Below are positions 1 to 8,980 of a stretch of DNA of 64,000 nt, piece after piece. Origin of the DNA: PLGF01 sp052139695. GTDB taxonomy: Bacteria; Verrucomicrobiota; Verrucomicrobiia; Limisphaerales; Palsa-1400. A program made the translations under genes and the position numbers. The stretch covers positions 1 to 64,000 of the forward strand of contig JBKQWF010000320.1 in the NCBI GenBank assembly GCA_052139695.1, in the 5' to 3' direction. The notes below the pieces were generated by a model. It had not been told where the DNA came from and ran no database searches. It worked only from the letters and a program-made list of their open reading frames with translations. Each line of letters begins with the position of its first letter. The stretch's first letter is position 1.

Positions 1-224
1 ATGGCGGAAATTTGTTGAAGGATTTCGTGTTTGTCAGGTGTGTTCATATTGTGCCTAGTATCCTCGATACACAGGCCCCAAAAAAACAAGCCATCTTTTC
101 CATTTAGAAGATTACCGTCGCGCGCCCTTTCCGTGCCGCACCGGAAGATTGACCTTGTGCTCCTCGCGCCGGGCGATAAGCTCGAACCCATAGTCAGAAA
201 GGTCAAACAAACATCATTAATACT

Positions 225-1103
225 ATGAGTCTCAAAACACTGATTCTATTTTGCGGATTGGCGGCTTTGCCGGCGATTTCGTTTACGGCGCAGGCCGAAA
301 CTAAAATCCCCGACGAGGCCAAAACCGGCGGCTTTTTTATCGGTTGCCAAGCCTACACTTTCAACCATTACAGTCTCTTCGAGGCGATCCAAAAAACCGC
401 TGAATCCGGCGGCAGAGTCATTGAATTCTTTCCCGGCCAGAAATTGAGTCCCGAGGAGCCCAACGTCAAGTGGGACCATGACGCTTCTCCTGAGACCATG
501 CAAAAGGTCAAACAGGAGCTTGCCCGCTATAAGATTACGCCCGTCAATTATGGCGTGGTGGGCATTCCCAAAGACGAAACCGAAGCCCGGAAGATCTTTG
601 AATTTGCCAAAGCGATGGGCTTGCGGGCCGTGACAACCGAATCCGTGGATGCGATTGATACCATCGAAAAGCTCGTCAAAGAATATGACATCATGGTCGG
701 TTTCCACGATCATCCCAAGCGCGAAAACGACCCAAATTATCGCATGTGGGACCCCAATTATATTCTCTCGGTCGTCAAGGATCGCGACTCCAGGATTGGC
801 TCATGCGCCGATACGGGGCATTGGGTCAGGTCCAATTTGAAGCCGGTGGACTGCCTGCGCATCCTAAAAGGGCGCATTATTAGCAGCCACCTGAAAGACC
901 TCAACGAGATGGGGCCGGGCGCTCATGATGTCCCCTACGGGGAGGGCGTTTCTGATATTCCCGGGATTTTGGAGGAACTGAAAGCGCAAGGGTTTACGGG
1001 CAATATTTCCATCGAGTACGAATACCATTGGGAGACTTCTGTTCCTGAAGTTGCCCAATGCATCGGTTTTGTTCGCGGATACGGTGCGGCCAAGCAGTGG
1101 TAA
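225..1103 (+). CDS. Secreted sugar phosphate isomerase/epimerase-like TIM-barrel protein
   Basis: This 292-residue protein has a signal peptide (about residues 1-24, ending near AQA) and then a xylose-isomerase-like TIM barrel (AP endonuclease 2 family). Likely metal ligands are visible as Glu in TTESVD, His in GFHDHP, Asp in CADTGHW, His in SSHLKD and Glu near the C-terminus in SIEYEYHW. Secreted versions are common in Verrucomicrobiota and Planctomycetota, where they are thought to act on sugars or inositols in the periplasm. The substrate cannot be read from the sequence. The gene stands alone, with a weak hairpin and a T-rich stretch after the stop. The 224 bases before it hold only a short, implausible ORF. 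Confidence 0.85.
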   Translation: MSLKTLILFCGLAALPAISFTAQAETKIPDEAKTGGFFIGCQAYTFNHYSLFEAIQKTAESGGRVIEFFPGQKLSPEEPNVKWDHDASPETMQKVKQELARYKITPVNYGVVGIPKDETEARKIFEFAKAMGLRAVTTESVDAIDTIEKLVKEYDIMVGFHDHPKRENDPNYRMWDPNYILSVVKDRDSRIGSCADTGHWVRSNLKPVDCLRILKGRIISSHLKDLNEMGPGAHDVPYGEGVSDIPGILEELKAQGFTGNISIEYEYHWETSVPEVAQCIGFVRGYGAAKQW

Positions 1104-1136
1104 ATTGACCGCGGCCTAAATGGTTTCGATCGGCGG

Positions 1137-1167
1137 TTGGCGTGTCAAAAGCGCCAATCGTTCGTTT
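1137..1167 (+). terminator. Weak terminator-like hairpin after the isomerase gene
   Basis: TTGGCG (1137-1142) pairs with CGCCAA (1152-1157) across a 9-base loop, and a T-rich tract ending in TTTTT follows. The stem is short, so its strength as an intrinsic terminator is uncertain. Confidence 0.4.
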
Positions 1168-1198
1168 TTGTAAGGACTTCCCTTACAAACCTTACAAA
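1167..1198 (+). repeat. Inverted plus direct repeat TTTGTAAGG / CCTTACAAA / CCTTACAAA
   Basis: TTTGTAAGG (1167-1175) is a perfect inverted match to CCTTACAAA (1181-1189). CCTTACAAA is then repeated directly at 1190-1198. The array sits 56 bases before the small lipoprotein gene that leads the hpnH-hpnJ genes. It could be an operator for that operon or part of the preceding terminator. No regulator can be assigned. Confidence 0.5.
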
Positions 1199-1253
1199 AC
1201 TAAAACCACAATTGGGGTTGCCAAGACCATAATCCCACCTTAAAATTGTTTTC

Positions 1254-1475
1254 GTGAAGCTTCTTTCTAGCTTAAGATGCTTGGTTCTCGGGGCTGCCTT
1301 GGTGTTTGTCGGTGCAGGATGCGCCGGCATTTCCACCGTACAGAGCGTTTCTCCTTTGATGTTTTTCCTGCCCGGGTTTGCCCAAGATAAGCCGAATTCT
1401 CCCCTGCCTGTCACGCAACCGGCACCGATAGCGGTGTCGAATACATTCAACCAGACTCTGGCTTCATTGAATTAA
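1254..1475 (+). CDS. Small putative lipoprotein preceding hpnH
   Basis: A GTG start gives a 73-residue protein with a hydrophobic N-terminus and a lipobox-like ending VGAGC (Cys23), so a lipid-anchored product is plausible. The mature part is about 50 residues, rich in Pro, Ser and Gln, with no recognised domain. Its stop lies 6 bases before the hpnH start, suggesting co-transcription and coupled translation with the hopanoid genes. The lipobox is imperfect (Gly at -3), and there is no homology evidence, so it could still be a chance ORF. The spacing and signal sequence argue for a real gene. Confidence 0.55.
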   Translation: MKLLSSLRCLVLGAALVFVGAGCAGISTVQSVSPLMFFLPGFAQDKPNSPLPVTQPAPIAVSNTFNQTLASLN

Positions 1476-1481
1476 AAAACT

Positions 1482-2816
1482 ATGCGATTTCCACTCGCGT
1501 TGACGGCGAAAATCGCCGCCCATATCATTAAGCATAAGGTGTTGCGGACGCCAAAGTTCGCTTTGGTGTTGCAGCTTGAACCTTTGCACACTTGCAATCT
1601 CACTTGCACCGGTTGCGGGCGCATCCGTGAATATTCCACCAGCCTGAAGGACATGATGCCGCTGGAGGATTGTTTGGATGCCGCCGCTGAGTGCGAAGCT
1701 CCCATGGTTTCCATTTGCGGCGGTGAACCGCTCATTTACCCAAAGATCGAGGAATTGACCGTGGGACTGCTCAAGCAGGGGCGCATTGTTTATGTCTGCA
1801 CCAACGGCATGTTCATGCGCAAAAAAATGAGGGATTATCTGGCCGCCGTCTATCAGCCCGGAACGGAGCCGGTCCTGGCGCAGTTGCTCAAGGAGAGCCT
1901 TATTTCGGAAAAGGATGCCGAGACCATTCGCAAAGGGAAATCCGATGGGCGCCCCGTGATCCGGCCATCCAAATGGATGTACTGGAACGTCCACATCGAC
2001 GGGTTGGAATACACTCATGATTTAATCGTCGAGCGGGAAGGCGTCTTCAAGGAATGCGTGGCCGCTGTGCGCATGGCCCGGATTCTGGGCTACCAGGTGG
2101 CCACCAACACCACGGTCTATAAGGAAACCGATGTCAAGGAAATCGAGCAAATGTTCGAGTTCTTCTCTTCGCTGGAGGTGGACGGCCATACCATTTCACC
2201 AGGCTATGAGTATGACGCGGCCAAGAAAGACATGGTCAAACGGCTGGGCAAACAGCCGGAAGATTTCTTCCTGACACGCCGCATGACGGTGGAAAAATTC
2301 GCCAAGATCGAGGAATGGGGCCAGCGCTTCACGATTTTTGGCACGACGGTTTATCAGGAATTCCTCGCCGGCAAACGCGACTTGACTTGCACGGCCTGGG
2401 CCATTCCGACCCGCAACGTGCGCGGCTGGAAAGCCCCATGTTACCTCATGACCGACGGCCATTACGCCCATTACCAGGAGATGCTGGACAAGGTGGACTG
2501 GAACAAATACGGCGTGGTGCATGGCGTGGCGCGCGACCCGCGTTGCGAGAATTGCATGGTCCATTGCGGCTACGATCCCAGCGGCGCTCTGAGCAGCAGT
2601 CCGCGTGATATTTGGAGGAACATGACGTATAACTTCGGCGCGAAGCCAAAGCCGTATTACGCGGGCAGGGCGGTGGTGGCCTTTAACGGCTTCTCCATTG
2701 GCAAAGGACATTTGGCTGAAGCCACAGCGGCAATCAATTCCCAGCCCGGCGCCTGCGGTTCGGGCAGCACTTCGGAGCGGGACCAATTGCTGGCAAAAAT
2801 TAAAAAAACAACTTGA
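1482..2816 (+). CDS. hpnH: HpnH, hopanoid C35 side-chain radical SAM enzyme (adenosylhopane synthase)
   Basis: HpnH joins an adenosyl radical to diploptene to give adenosylhopane, the first step towards C35 hopanoids. The 444-residue protein has the radical-SAM cluster motif CNLTCTGC (Cys38, Cys42, Cys45), SICGGEPL, NVHIDG and a Cys-containing C-terminal region (CENCMVHCGY) typical of HpnH (DUF3463). It is longer than the usual roughly 340-390 residues because of an insertion of about 50 residues (near 118-166) between the first radical-SAM strands and the WNVHIDG motif. It follows a small lipoprotein gene by 6 bases and overlaps hpnJ by 4 bases. No squalene-hopene cyclase lies in the window, so it must be elsewhere if hopanoids are made. 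Confidence 0.9.
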   Translation: MRFPLALTAKIAAHIIKHKVLRTPKFALVLQLEPLHTCNLTCTGCGRIREYSTSLKDMMPLEDCLDAAAECEAPMVSICGGEPLIYPKIEELTVGLLKQGRIVYVCTNGMFMRKKMRDYLAAVYQPGTEPVLAQLLKESLISEKDAETIRKGKSDGRPVIRPSKWMYWNVHIDGLEYTHDLIVEREGVFKECVAAVRMARILGYQVATNTTVYKETDVKEIEQMFEFFSSLEVDGHTISPGYEYDAAKKDMVKRLGKQPEDFFLTRRMTVEKFAKIEEWGQRFTIFGTTVYQEFLAGKRDLTCTAWAIPTRNVRGWKAPCYLMTDGHYAHYQEMLDKVDWNKYGVVHGVARDPRCENCMVHCGYDPSGALSSSPRDIWRNMTYNFGAKPKPYYAGRAVVAFNGFSIGKGHLAEATAAINSQPGACGSGSTSERDQLLAKIKKTT

Positions 2817-4282
2817 AGACCTTATTCCTGTCGCCTCCGAGTTTTGATGGTTTTGACGGCGGAGCCGGTTCGCGCTATCAGGCCCGCCGCGAAGTCACTT
2901 CCTATTGGTATCCGACGTGGCTGGCCCAACCCGCCGCCTTGGTTCCCAACAGCAAGCTGCTCGACTGCCCGCCCCACAATATTGACGTCAAACAATGCCT
3001 GGAAACCGCGCGGGATTTTGACCACGTCATCATCAATACCTCCACTCCTTCGCTCAAAAACGATTGCAAAGTGGCTGAGGCGATCAAGCAGCAAAAGCCT
3101 GGCACAACCATCGGTTTTGTCGGCGCGCACGCCGCGGTTCTCCCGGCGGAAACTCTGAAAGCCTCAACTTCCATTGATTGGGTCGGTCGCAAAGAGTTTG
3201 ATTTCACCTGCAAAGAAGTCGCGGAAGGCCGGCCGCTGGCCAAAATCGACGGTCTCTCCTACCGCTCGCCCGACGGGAAGATCATCCACAATCGCGAACG
3301 GGAGATGATTTCCAACATGGACGTGCTGCCGTGGGTGGTGGACACCTACAAACGGGATTTGCAGATCGAGCGTTATTTTATTGGATACTTGCTCCACCCG
3401 TACCTGAGCCTCTATACGGGGCGGGGCTGCCCGGCGCAATGCACTTTTTGTCTCTGGCCCCAGACGATTGGCGGCCACAAATACCGGGTGCGTTCCCCGG
3501 AGAACGTGGCGGCCGAAATGGCTTACGCTCGCAAATTATTTCCGCAGGTGCGGGAATTCTTTTTTGATGATGACACTTTCACGGCCAATTTGCCGCGTGC
3601 CCGCGAAATTGCCAAGAAGCTGGCGCCGCTCGGTCTGACTTGGTCTTGCAATAGCCGCGCCAATCTCGATTACGACACGATCAAATCGTTCAAGGAGGCT
3701 GGGTTGCGCCTTTTCCTGGTGGGCTATGAGAGCGGCAATCAGGAAATCCTGGACCGGATCAAGAAGGGCATTCAATTGGATGAAGCCCGCCGTTTCACCA
3801 AGGCATGTCATCAGGCGGGGGTGGTGATCCACGGCACTTTCATTTTGGGATTGCCGGTGGAAACGACGGAGACGATTGAGCAGACCATCCGCTTTGCCAT
3901 GGAATTGGATGTCTTCAGCATTCAAGTTTCACTGGCCGCGCCCTACCCGGGGACCGAGCTGTTTGACATGGCGCGGCAGAATGGCTGGTTTGCCAAAAAG
4001 GACAAGACAGACATTGTGCATGGCGACGGCTTTCAACAGAGCGCGCTGGAGTATCCGAATTTAGGGAAGGAAGAAATCTTTGAGGCGGTGGACCGTTTTT
4101 ACCGCGCCTATTATCTCCGGCCCAAGCCGATTTTGCGCATCATCAAAACCATGCTCGAGGACAAGGATGTCTTCGTCCGCCGTTGCCGCGAGGGCTACGA
4201 GTTTTTCCGAAGCCTGCGCCAGCGCAAAGTGGATTTGGCCACAGCCCGCTCCATTTCGTCAGCCACGCCCGCGGCGGCCTGA
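2813..4282 (+). CDS. hpnJ: HpnJ, hopanoid B12-binding-type radical SAM enzyme
   Basis: This 489-residue protein starts at a TTG that overlaps the hpnH stop (TTGA), which indicates translational coupling. It has an N-terminal cobalamin-binding-like Rossmann region, then a radical-SAM core with the cluster motif GRGCPAQCTFCLW near residue 205, the segment FFDDDTF and the late motif HGTFILGLPVET. HpnJ family members are linked to remodelling glycosylated bacteriohopanetetrol into the cyclitol ether head group. Neither the HpnI glycosyltransferase nor the HpnK deacetylase of that route is in this window. The assignment rests on the characteristic N-terminus (LFLSPPSFDGFDGGAGSRYQ) and on adjacency to hpnH. 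Confidence 0.88.
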   Translation: MKTLFLSPPSFDGFDGGAGSRYQARREVTSYWYPTWLAQPAALVPNSKLLDCPPHNIDVKQCLETARDFDHVIINTSTPSLKNDCKVAEAIKQQKPGTTIGFVGAHAAVLPAETLKASTSIDWVGRKEFDFTCKEVAEGRPLAKIDGLSYRSPDGKIIHNREREMISNMDVLPWVVDTYKRDLQIERYFIGYLLHPYLSLYTGRGCPAQCTFCLWPQTIGGHKYRVRSPENVAAEMAYARKLFPQVREFFFDDDTFTANLPRAREIAKKLAPLGLTWSCNSRANLDYDTIKSFKEAGLRLFLVGYESGNQEILDRIKKGIQLDEARRFTKACHQAGVVIHGTFILGLPVETTETIEQTIRFAMELDVFSIQVSLAAPYPGTELFDMARQNGWFAKKDKTDIVHGDGFQQSALEYPNLGKEEIFEAVDRFYRAYYLRPKPILRIIKTMLEDKDVFVRRCREGYEFFRSLRQRKVDLATARSISSATPAAA

Positions 4283-4322
4283 CAACTGGTTTAGCGGCGC
4301 CCTTACTGATGGATTGGGAGCG

Positions 4323-4363
4323 CGGGCGTCCCCGCCCGGAGTCTTCGGCGTCCTGGCGAAGAC
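4323..4363. repeat. Two adjacent hairpins downstream of hpnJ
   Basis: CGGGCG (4323-4328) pairs with CGCCCG (4333-4338) around a 4-base loop. Next to it, GTCTTCG (4341-4347) pairs with CGAAGAC (4357-4363). Neither has a T-tract, so they look more like a palindromic intergenic repeat than a strong terminator. The gap 4283-4539 holds nothing else recognised. Confidence 0.45.
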
Positions 4364-4539
4364 CTTAGTGGCTCAAGGGAAATACCTTTCACAGGCTGAC
4401 TGGTTCCAGCAATCAACCTTTATTAGGTAATCGAAACGCAATAACTGTCGATTGACAGGATTCTAATGCTCTGCGGAAATCGGGAGTGCTGTGAGAGACC
4501 TTGCGCCGAGGAGTTTGCCACAGCGGAACAACTGAACCT

Positions 4540-6513
4540 ATGAAAAGACCAAGCACCGCCGAAGATAAGAGCAGCCGAAATTCACCCTCTTCGCCGCGCG
4601 TTTGCCCCGTCACGGGGCGGCTGTTGGAACCGCCTGGACGCGGCCGAGGGTTGCGGGGTTGGCTTTTCTCCGGGATGGGTTTGACTGCCTTGCTGTGGTT
4701 TCTGGTGCGGGTCATCCCCAAGCCGAGTCGCGCGGCCTACCCCTGCCAGAGAATCGCTTTTCCGATGGCGAGTGGCTTTGTGGTTTGGGTGCTGGCGCTG
4801 CTGGGCTCGGCTTTTGCCTGGCGCAAGTCGCGGGATCGTCGAGCGCGGCACTGGAAGGCATTTCTATGGGGAGTTGGCGCCATCGCCGGGACGGCGCTGG
4901 TCGTGGCCAGCCTGCCCGCCGGGCGGAGTTGGGCAGGGGCGACGCCTAACGCTCCAGTCGGCACAGCCAGGGGGATTTTTCCGGGCCGTGTGGCCTGGGT
5001 CTATGCGCCGGAGGCGGTGAACTGGGCCGGCTATACCTCGCCCGAACATTGGTTCGAAACCAATCACACCGACATTTCGGTCGTAGAACAGATGATGTCC
5101 ACGGCCTTGCAATCCGTGGGGGGCGGCGGCTCGGATGCGGCGGCTTGGGATGCCATTTTCAAGGACTTTAACCAGCGCCACGGGAAAGGCGCGCGCGGCT
5201 ATCAGACAGGGGAAAAGGTGGCCATTAAGATTAATTTGACAACATGCAACGCACGGTCAGGGACCACTACTGTGGACATTCATGACGCATACGAGAAACA
5301 GAACGCCTATTGGGACGGCAGTTGGCTCAACACGATCGATAATTCGCCGCAGATGCTGCTGACCTTGCTCCGGCAACTTGTCTATACCGCGGGCATCGCT
5401 CAGACCAACATTTTTCTGGGCGATCCGACCGGCAACTTCCCCGCCTACCAATGGAACAAACTGCACCCGGAATTCCCCGGCGTTCACTATTTCGACAATT
5501 TTGGCGGGTCCGGACGCATGCGAACCGAGTTTTCATCCGTCCCCTTCAATTGGAGCGTGACCAACGCGGTCGCCGGGGAACCGGTGGTGCAAGACTTTGT
5601 ACCCGTGCCTTTGGCCCAGGCGGACTACCTGATTGATTTTGCCGTGCTGAAAGGGCACAGCGTGGGAGTGACTCTCTCTGCCAAGAATTTTCACGGCGCC
5701 CTGCTGCGCTGTCCCGACGGGTACTACCGGGATGCGATCGCCCAAAACGTCGGCGGCATCCTCAATTACGACAACATGCATACGAGCACTCCCGACCCGA
5801 GCTTGCCTGGAACGCCAGGCAGGGGACATTACCGAGCGCTCGTAGATCTGCTCGGCAGCCCGGTTCTGGGTGGCAAGACGCTGCTCTTTCTAGTGGATGG
5901 CCTTTATGGCGGTTATTTCTGGGACTCGCACCCTAAACCGTGGACCACCGCGCCGTTCAACGGAAATTGGCCGGCAAGCTTATTCGTGTCCCAAGACCCG
6001 GTCGCGATTGATTCCGTGTGCTATGATTTCCTCCTCGCCGAATGGCCAAACGTTGTCAACAACAGCAGCGATAGCCCTGGCAACGCGCTGCAAGGCGGGG
6101 CCGAGGATTACCTCTACGAGGCCGCGCAGGCCGACAACCCGCCTTCAGGCACTTTTTATGACCCAGGCAAGACCGGCACTCGCCTTTCGAGCCTCGGCGT
6201 CCACGAACATTGGGATAGCCCGGCCACAAAACGGTACAGCCGCAACCTCGATCCAGTAAACGGGACCGGCATCGAGCTGGTTCAACTGAGGGCCACCCGG
6301 CCCTCGGCGGCCCTGAGAATTACCCAAGTCGCCGGCCAGCCAGTTATCCAGTGGCGAACCTCGCTCATGTCCTACAAACTGCAAACCGCGACTAATTTGT
6401 TCCCCGCTCCGGCCTGGTCAAATGTGGGCGCTTCGCCAGCTTTGGTGCAATGGTGGAACACACTGACAATCAGCCCCGCAGATTCCGTGCGTTTCTATCG
6501 GTTGAGCCAGTAG
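4540..6513 (+). CDS. Membrane-anchored DUF362 domain protein
   Basis: From the ATG at 4540 the protein has 657 residues. A TTG 39 bases upstream is possible but less likely. Two hydrophobic segments near residues 37-55 and 75-95 and a third near 110-125 suggest membrane anchoring. The rest matches the DUF362 fold in its order of motifs: VAIKINLTTC, a GDPTGN segment, DYLIDFAVLKGHSVGVT, SAKNFHGAL and SQDPVAIDSVCYDFL. The ferredoxin half found in some DUF362 proteins is absent. The last 65 or so residues (VIQWRTSLMSYKLQTATNL ... VRFYRLSQ) match a C-terminal module also seen in two other secreted proteins of this window. Function is unknown. The gene converges on the M13 peptidase with a 7-base gap. 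Confidence 0.8.
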   Translation: MKRPSTAEDKSSRNSPSSPRVCPVTGRLLEPPGRGRGLRGWLFSGMGLTALLWFLVRVIPKPSRAAYPCQRIAFPMASGFVVWVLALLGSAFAWRKSRDRRARHWKAFLWGVGAIAGTALVVASLPAGRSWAGATPNAPVGTARGIFPGRVAWVYAPEAVNWAGYTSPEHWFETNHTDISVVEQMMSTALQSVGGGGSDAAAWDAIFKDFNQRHGKGARGYQTGEKVAIKINLTTCNARSGTTTVDIHDAYEKQNAYWDGSWLNTIDNSPQMLLTLLRQLVYTAGIAQTNIFLGDPTGNFPAYQWNKLHPEFPGVHYFDNFGGSGRMRTEFSSVPFNWSVTNAVAGEPVVQDFVPVPLAQADYLIDFAVLKGHSVGVTLSAKNFHGALLRCPDGYYRDAIAQNVGGILNYDNMHTSTPDPSLPGTPGRGHYRALVDLLGSPVLGGKTLLFLVDGLYGGYFWDSHPKPWTTAPFNGNWPASLFVSQDPVAIDSVCYDFLLAEWPNVVNNSSDSPGNALQGGAEDYLYEAAQADNPPSGTFYDPGKTGTRLSSLGVHEHWDSPATKRYSRNLDPVNGTGIELVQLRATRPSAALRITQVAGQPVIQWRTSLMSYKLQTATNLFPAPAWSNVGASPALVQWWNTLTISPADSVRFYRLSQ

Positions 6514-6520
6514 CAGTGTT

Positions 6521-8578
6521 TTACCAAACATGGGCGCGCAAATCCGGGTCGCGCCACATGGGGTCGCCGGGCTTGATGTTAAAGGCCTCGAAGAATTCCG
6601 GGAAATTGACCAGCGGGCCGACGGCGCGAAAGCGGCCGGGCGAATGCGGATCGACCGTCACCAGACGGCGCGCTTCGGCGTCGCGGATGTTGGTGCGCCA
6701 AACCTGGGCAAAAGAGATAAAGAAGCGCTGCTCGGGCGTGAATCCGTCAATAGTTTTTCGTTTTGATGGATCTTTGGCCAGGGACCGCTCCAAGGCGTCG
6801 TAGGCGATGCTGACGCCGCCGAGGTCGGCCAGGTTTTCGCCCAGGGTGAGCTTGCCGTTGACATGGACGCCGGGAAGGCTTTCAAAGGCATCGTATTCGT
6901 TGACAACTTTTTGGGCGCGGGCGTCAAATTCATCCGCGTCTTTTTTGCTCCACCATTCGTTGAGATTGCCTTCGGCGTCATATTTGCGTCCTTCATCGTC
7001 GTAGCCGTGGGTGATTTCGTGGCCGATGACGACGCCGATCGCGCCGTAATTGACCGCGTCGTCCATCTTCACGTCAAAGAATGGCGGCTGCAAAATGCCG
7101 GCCGGAAAGACAATCTCATTCTGCAACGGATTAAAATAGGCATTGACGGTCGGCGGGGTCATTTCCCACTCCGTCTTGTCCACGGCTTGGCCGACGCGGA
7201 CAATTTCACGATGTTCCTCGAAGGCTTCGGCGCGGCGGACATTTCCCAGGTAATCATCCGGTTCGATATCGACGGAGGAGTAATCGCGAAACTTGTCGGG
7301 GTAGCCGATCTTTTGGGTGAAGCGGGCGAATTTGGCCAGGGCTTTGGCGCGGGTGGCGTCGGTCATCCAATCCACCTTTTCCAGGTGATCGCGGAACACA
7401 ATTTTGAGATTTTCCACCAAGTCATGCATGCGAGCCTTGGCTTCGGGGGGAAAGTATTTGTCCACATAAAGCTGGCCGACGGCTTCGCCAATTGTGCCAT
7501 CCATGGTGCGGAAGGCGCGCTTCCAGCGGGGTTCCTGTTCGGGTTGGCCACTCAGGACTTTGCCAAAAAAGTTGAAGTTCTCCAACTCCGCGTCGCGGCA
7601 GAGGAAAGGGGCGCTGGAGTGCAAAACGTGCCAGCGCAGATAGACTTGCCAATCTGCTAACGGACGGGATTTGACCAATTTGTCCACCGCCTCAAAGAAT
7701 TCCGGCTGGCCGACAATGGCATAGGGAATGCCACCGAGCGAACGTTCCGAAAGATAAATCTGCCAGGTGATGGCGGGATTCTTTTGCAAAAGCTCGTCCT
7801 TGGTGAACTTGTTGTAATTCTTGTTGGGATCACGCAACTCGACGCGCGTGCGGCTGGCCTTGGCCAGTTCGGTTTCCAGGTCAAGGACCGTCTTGGCATG
7901 AGCGGCGGCCTGCTCCGGGGTCTCGCCCAGAAGGGTGAACATCTTGGTCACGTGCTCTTGATAGGCTTGACGCTGCGTGGCGAAGGAATCCTTCAAATAA
8001 TAATCCCGGTCCGGCAGAGAGAGTCCGCCTTGACGCAGTTCGAGCGCGTAAATGGAACTTTGGCGGGCGTCCGGGCCCACCCCCGCGCGGAAGATGCCGC
8101 CCATGCCTTCATCGTGGAAATGGCCGAGCAAGCGGAAAATATCCTCGGAGGATTTGAGTTCATCAATGCGTTTGAGGTCGTCGGCGATGGGCTTAAAGCG
8201 CAATTCTTCCAGGCGATTGGTATTCATGGCGGAGCGGTAAAAATCGCCCGTTTCACGGCGCGGCGTGCCTTTGGGGTCATGTCCGGCGGCCGCTTCTTCC
8301 AGCAGGGAATGAATCAAGAAGGAGTTGCGTTCGCCCAGTTGGACAAAGCTGGCCCAGCGAGCCTTGTCAGGGGGAACAGGGTTGTCCTTAACCCATTGGC
8401 CGTCGGCAAAGGAATAGAAATCCGCGCCCGGACTAACCGAGCGGTCCATGTAGGAGATGGAGAAAGCGGGGTCGGACGGTTCCGTTCCGACGGGGGCGAG
8501 CGGCTCCGCCATGAGCGTGAACCCGGCGAGCGCCAGGACAGTGGCAGTCAATTTAATTTTAGCATCAAAGGTAGCCAT
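6521..8578 (-). CDS. M13 family metallopeptidase (neprilysin/PepO-like), secreted
   Basis: The ATG at 8578 gives 685 residues starting with a clear signal peptide; the longer reading frame upstream adds an unlikely 48 residues. M13 hallmarks are present: NAYFNPLQNEIVFPAGILQ, the zinc motif HEITH near residue 518 in VIGHEITHGYDDEG, and ENLADLGG supplying the third ligand Glu. The usual C-terminal CxVW is reduced to HVW. M13 enzymes are zinc endopeptidases that cut short peptides. Bacterial ones are exported, probably for peptide nutrition. It stands alone, convergent with the DUF362 gene. Confidence 0.93.
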   Translation of the reverse strand: MATFDAKIKLTATVLALAGFTLMAEPLAPVGTEPSDPAFSISYMDRSVSPGADFYSFADGQWVKDNPVPPDKARWASFVQLGERNSFLIHSLLEEAAAGHDPKGTPRRETGDFYRSAMNTNRLEELRFKPIADDLKRIDELKSSEDIFRLLGHFHDEGMGGIFRAGVGPDARQSSIYALELRQGGLSLPDRDYYLKDSFATQRQAYQEHVTKMFTLLGETPEQAAAHAKTVLDLETELAKASRTRVELRDPNKNYNKFTKDELLQKNPAITWQIYLSERSLGGIPYAIVGQPEFFEAVDKLVKSRPLADWQVYLRWHVLHSSAPFLCRDAELENFNFFGKVLSGQPEQEPRWKRAFRTMDGTIGEAVGQLYVDKYFPPEAKARMHDLVENLKIVFRDHLEKVDWMTDATRAKALAKFARFTQKIGYPDKFRDYSSVDIEPDDYLGNVRRAEAFEEHREIVRVGQAVDKTEWEMTPPTVNAYFNPLQNEIVFPAGILQPPFFDVKMDDAVNYGAIGVVIGHEITHGYDDEGRKYDAEGNLNEWWSKKDADEFDARAQKVVNEYDAFESLPGVHVNGKLTLGENLADLGGVSIAYDALERSLAKDPSKRKTIDGFTPEQRFFISFAQVWRTNIRDAEARRLVTVDPHSPGRFRAVGPLVNFPEFFEAFNIKPGDPMWRDPDLRAHVW

Positions 8579-8659
8579 AACGAGCGCAACATACCGGAAT
8601 TCCGCCACTTCGTCACCCGCAAAATGCCCTGGCGCAGCCGGAAGATGTGCAAGCGAATT

Positions 8660-8681
8660 GGCGCGCAACGGAGTGCGCGCC
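8660..8681. repeat. Perfect 8-bp inverted repeat
   Basis: GGCGCGCA (8660-8667) and TGCGCGCC (8674-8681) flank ACGGAG. It lies about 80 bases upstream of the M13 peptidase start in a 402-base gene-free gap (8579-8980). It could be a palindromic interspersed repeat; there is no T-tract. Confidence 0.4.
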
Positions 8682-8881
8682 CTACCCCCGGAGTCACTGA
8701 CTCGGACGAACCAAACGGTCACGCCGGTTACGCCGCGGCGCCTTGCTTCGAGCTTGCCATATCAATAACGAAGCGATACTTGCCACAGAATAAATCATAT
8801 AAACCCCCGCACGGAAAGCGGACCAAATGAGGATTCACCCATAGCTGGCAGCATAGGTTCCAAACTGCAAACAGTCAACAA

Positions 8882-8936
8882 GACAGGATGAACAGGATTT
8901 ACAGGATGAAGGAGTTCTCATCTTGTTCATCCTGTC
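8882..8936. repeat. 13-bp inverted repeat with an internal direct copy
   Basis: GACAGGATGAACA (8882-8894) is the exact reverse complement of TGTTCATCCTGTC (8924-8936). The loop contains a further direct copy, ACAGGATGAA (8901-8910). This GACAGGAT-type unit resembles intergenic repeats scattered in many soil bacterial genomes. It sits 45 bases beyond the end of the DUF1552 gene and may also act as its transcript end. Confidence 0.6.
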
Positions 8937-8980
8937 AAAATCAGGCGGCTTGGGCCTCTGGCTGGGGCTTGCTTGGTTAG

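Noticed and set aside
31..228. 65-residue plus-strand ORF at the left edge
   Set aside because: It overlaps the isomerase start, has no recognisable features and no supporting context.
7784..8830. 348-residue ORF antisense to the M13 peptidase
   Set aside because: The opposite strand encodes a well-recognised M13 peptidase with intact motifs; this is a shadow frame.
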